Shown one piece after another: positions 44,170 through 64,000 of a stretch of DNA of 64,000 bases (the first letter of the stretch is position 1; each line of letters starts with the position of its first letter). Made by a program: the position numbers and the translations under genes. The notes under the pieces are model-generated. The model saw only the letters and a program-made list of their open reading frames with translations, was not told the origin of the DNA and ran no database searches. The DNA comes from Hepsetus odoe (lineage: Eukaryota; Chordata; Actinopteri; Characiformes; Hepsetidae), in NCBI GenBank assembly GCA_017165825.1, contig CM029367.1:1379530-1443529 (forward strand), in the 5' to 3' direction.

Positions 44170-46710
44170 CAAGTTCATTCATGAATTCATGACGTGAACG
44201 TTCGATTTTTAACGTTTTAGCATTTTAACCAGACGCACGCATGACCAGCCTGCAAGTTTGGGTATTTTGACGCGCAAGGACAAATCTGAACGTGCTTCTC
44301 GTCCCTGATGTGTAAACGGAACACCTGCAGCTTTGAAAGGACTCTTCTGTGGGCGGAGCAGCCGTTTAGGCTAGACTAAGATTAGGTCTCGAAGAGCTGG
44401 TCGTCCTTTATGAGCGACCGGACCTCATGAAGGCGTGACGTGTCAGGATTTAAAGGAGCGCAAATTGCATTTGGTCTGAAGTTTTCATGAAGATTTGAGG
44501 CCTGGATCTTCAAACAATACTGACGGTCGTCTCTTCTTTACATTCATCTGAGCTTAAGGCGTCTCTCGGGGGAGGAAAGGTGGTCTGAATCCACAGTTTC
44601 TTCTGGGATCTGATACACGGAGGGGACTTTGTCCACCTTTTGCTGCAGCAACAGCCTCTAAACTCGGCTGTGAGGATCTGATTGCATGGGAGAAGGGGCG
44701 AGGACTCAGGGTGGATCATAAACGCCACTCATCCTAAAGGACCGCCATCGCTCCATCCCAACACTATATGATATATAAAATTATATTCTGTCTATAATAT
44801 TGTATTGCTTATTTTATATATCTATATTTCATCTTACTGACACACACACACGACCAACCGCAGGCCAATTTTTATGACCAGCCTGCAGACGCGATGGAAG
44901 AACGGTGCCTTTTTAGGAACAGTTCAAAGATCTGCCCTCCTGCGTCCTGTCCTTCTGGCGGATCCACAGCACTGCTGATGAAGAAGCTTCCGCTCTGTTG
45001 GAGAAAAGCTCTGGATGCTGAAGCGATCGGAGCAAACGTCCCTACACTGAAATGCTGGGGAGGAGATAAAAACAAAAAACCAAAAAAAAAAAACAAAACA
45101 AAAACAGGGAAACAGAACTCGTGCGTCTCTATTTTGGAAAAGAAAATCTGTAAAACTTTACGACCACAAGTCTTTAGTCGCTGTGAAAGGAGGAGAGCCC
45201 ACATCAGCACGCAGTTACACCACATCCCCAAAGCGAGGTTAGCTAAAGAGGAGGAGAAAGAGACAGAATTAGTCTTGCATTTTTAACAGTGACCCAAACA
45301 CACACACACACACACACCTTTAACCCTCAGAAGTCGCACGTGGAACCTGCTGGACTTTTATATGAATCCTTTCTCTCTAGCAGCTCAGTGAGAAACCCAA
45401 AAACCGAGAGCAGAGTGAAGACTGTGAACCTTCAGCCCAGAAAACATGAGCGTCCTTAGTGACAAACGTCTGATTCGAATCGGCTGAAAGTGTGTGTGTG
45501 CGCGTCCAGCACTGAAAAAGTTTGGAGTTTCTAATAAAAAAAAATGTTCTGAAATACAGAATATTTGCAACAAATTCTTTGTTTTTACAGCAAAGTGGAA
45601 ATAATTCCAGACTTCAAAGGGTTAAATAACACCGGAACACCACAACACACACTGCATGCACAGCCTGTAGTATCCCCATCTCACACACACACACACACAC
45701 ACAGTTTGCACGTTTTTTATTGCAAGAGGTAACAAGTCATTCCAATTTTCATTTTCAATTTCTCAAGTTCAGCATCTTCAACGTCTCTCACTGTCAAAGT
45801 CTTCAACTTCTGCTCTGCTTGCAATGAACATGGGTTTGAAGGGAAGACATACAAACAAACAAACAAACAAACAAACAATAACAAACAAGCAAGTCATAAA
45901 CAGAGACAGTCGCTGGAGCTCTCAGGTTCTCTGCTCTCACGTTGGGGGGGGGGGGGTCCTGACCTGAAACTGGGGTGAAAAGGTTTAAAGGCCAAGAATT
46001 TAAAAAGCAGGAGAAACGGAAAACCCAACACCTCGTTAAACATTCTCTCCTTCGTTAGTGCTAAATATGCTAATGAAGCAGGAGAGTCCAACGGAGCGTC
46101 TCTTGGAGAAGTTCAGGGAACTTCATCAGCCACTGACGTCCGCAGTTTGCTTCTTTACTTTTGCTAAAGTCCGTGCAGGTGTAACATAAGGGATCAATAA
46201 AGTTCTTCTCGTTCTGGTTCCGTCATTGCTAAAAAAGCAAACTGGAGACATGTCTCAGCGGACCCTTGCCAAAATCTTCCTAAAGGAGTGAGAAGGAGAG
46301 GATGTTTGGAAAGGCTCAGCAGGTTCTACCGACGTCTGCCGTCACTAAAAGTCTCAGAGCACCGCAAGCGCAATCGTCCATCCGGCGGTTACCATGATTG
46401 GTTCCTACATGCTCCTCAGAAATGAAATGCATTTTCAACATCAACATCATCCACCTCATCCGAAGCCCAACGCCAGTCCACGTCTAGAACCCTGCCAAAG
46501 AGGAAAGGTGCCCAGATTTATTCTACAGAGAGGGAACCCCGCTGCTACAGGGAGGTGACGCTGGATTTGGAAACTTGGAGGACGTTCTCACCTCTACCTT
46601 GCTGGCTCTGAAGCCCATCGAACTAATGATCATGAATTTGAAGGCTGTATAATGTCAGCAAATATTAAAAATCTCTGCCAAATTGAATCGTTCTGGAGGA
46701 GGGTTTATTT
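44170..46710. other. ROCK2 downstream region: microsatellites, no gene seen
   Basis: CA runs at about 45,298-45,318 and 45,682-45,703, an (ACAA)n run at 45,855-45,885 and a G-run at 45,944-45,955. No exon recognised on either strand. Confidence 0.6.
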
Positions 46711-46714
46711 AATT

Positions 46715-46913
46715 GGGGCAGTGGTGGTCTAGAGTTTAGGAACTCAGAAGGCTTCCCAGACCCAGACCAGTAGGTTACCCTGAGGAACCCTTGAGCACTG
46801 CTCCCCGGGTGCTGGATACGTCCGCCCCCTGCTGGACGGTGTGTGTGGAGTAAAAACAGAAGATGCTTTTGGTTGTGGTTCATTGTTTTTCAGGGTGAGA
46901 GTCACTTTCACTT
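46715..46913 (+). mobile_element. tRNA-derived SINE, forward
   Basis: Head GGGGCAGTGGTGGTCTAGAG (A box), then ACCAGTAGGTTACCCTGAGG, CCCCCTGCTGGACGGTGTGT and the GTCACTTTCACTTGC tail. It lies 0.3 kb downstream of the alternative ROCK2 exon. Confidence 0.88.
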
Positions 46914-47219
46914 GCATACACAGCCTTCAAAGTTCTAGTACCTACGTTTTAAAGCGTGTACGTGTTTGGAATCATGCCAAACTGAACACAGAGCAAGCCT
47001 TGGAGCTGTTAGTTAGGATGCGGAGATCCCGGCTGATTTCCGGAGCACCTTAAAGTAGCCCCTTCCGCGGGACGCGAACATGGAAACTGAACCGGAGTTT
47101 GAGGAAATGCACCGATTTTGAAGACACTGCTTCACGGTGAGACCACATTCAGTCTTTTTCCAGCTCCGGTTCATTTTCAATGCCTTCTGAACGCGCTTGT
47201 TAGGGAAAAGTGAACTCCT

Positions 47220-63712
<16,493 letters not shown>

Positions 63713-63784
63713 CTGATCATGGACGACAACAACACAGCAGTTACGCACCGATTTGTGTTTGGGATCATTTTTCAAAATCATCCA

Positions 63785-63900
63785 CTTGAGTCCATCACAC
63801 GTCTTCTCTCCACACAGAAAAGACCCGGGCCGTCCCACCTGGGAATCAAACCCGGAACCTTCTCACTGTGAGGCGACAGCACCATGCCTGGAGTCTGTGG
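63785..63900 (-). mobile_element. L2-like LINE fragment
   Basis: GACCCGGGCCGTCCCACCTG, GGAATCAAACCCGGAACC and TGTGAGGCGACAGCACCATG match the inverse of fish L2-like 3' regions. Confidence 0.65.
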
Positions 63901-64000
63901 ATCACGTTTATTTCTCCAGAGAGCAGGGCGTTACAGTCGTCCAGTCGAGACATTAATCCCTTTACAGTCTCCATAACAAAGGTGGACACTCATACACACA

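Overview
The window is vertebrate nuclear DNA, almost certainly from a teleost fish. Four recognisable spliced genes have long introns rich in CA/GT microsatellites, and fish-type interspersed repeats are everywhere: a tRNA-derived SINE, RTE-like and L2-like LINE tails, Tc1-like relics and small TIR elements. There are no bacterial-style operons. I cannot name the species.

Layout from left to right. Positions 1-14,868 hold the 3' part of PDSS2 on the minus strand: three exons of the coenzyme Q side-chain prenyl synthase subunit 2. Positions 14,900-24,400 hold no recognisable exon, one 500-N assembly gap (18,741-19,240) and a promoter-like block near 17.1-17.35 kb. Positions 24,449-26,494 are the large final coding exon of SOBP on the plus strand, with a probable 3'UTR exon at 32,496. 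PDSS2 and SOBP are head-to-head as in mammals, but the 5' exons of both are missing on either side of the gap. A complete seven-exon SLC66A3 (PQLC3) follows on the plus strand (34,681-39,409). ROCK2 lies tail-to-tail with it on the minus strand (47,220-63,712); only the C-terminal half is here (coiled coil, Rho-binding region, PH domain split by a C1 domain), and the kinase domain lies beyond the right edge. SLC66A3/ROCK2 adjacency matches human 2p25, whereas PDSS2/SOBP matches human 6q21, so the window joins two ancestral blocks.

The most interesting observations are these. (1) A second, intact C1-domain exon lies downstream of the normal ROCK2 stop. It joins in frame through a splice donor that overlaps the stop codon, predicting a ROCK2 isoform with two C1 domains. 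(2) Three exons have splice acceptors in which the pyrimidine tract is replaced by GT-rich repeat, and two of these exons also have complementary CA-rich repeat just after the donor. (3) A 1.48-kb TA-flanked inverted-repeat DNA transposon is filled with two different minisatellites. (4) A roughly 5.86-kb, 20-bp-unit minisatellite with 2.1-kb higher-order periodicity occupies a ROCK2 intron and starts 15-20 nt from the splice donor. (5) The neighbouring ROCK2 exon is 2 nt short, which looks like consensus error. The genes are not a pathway; each is an ordinary, independently transcribed gene.
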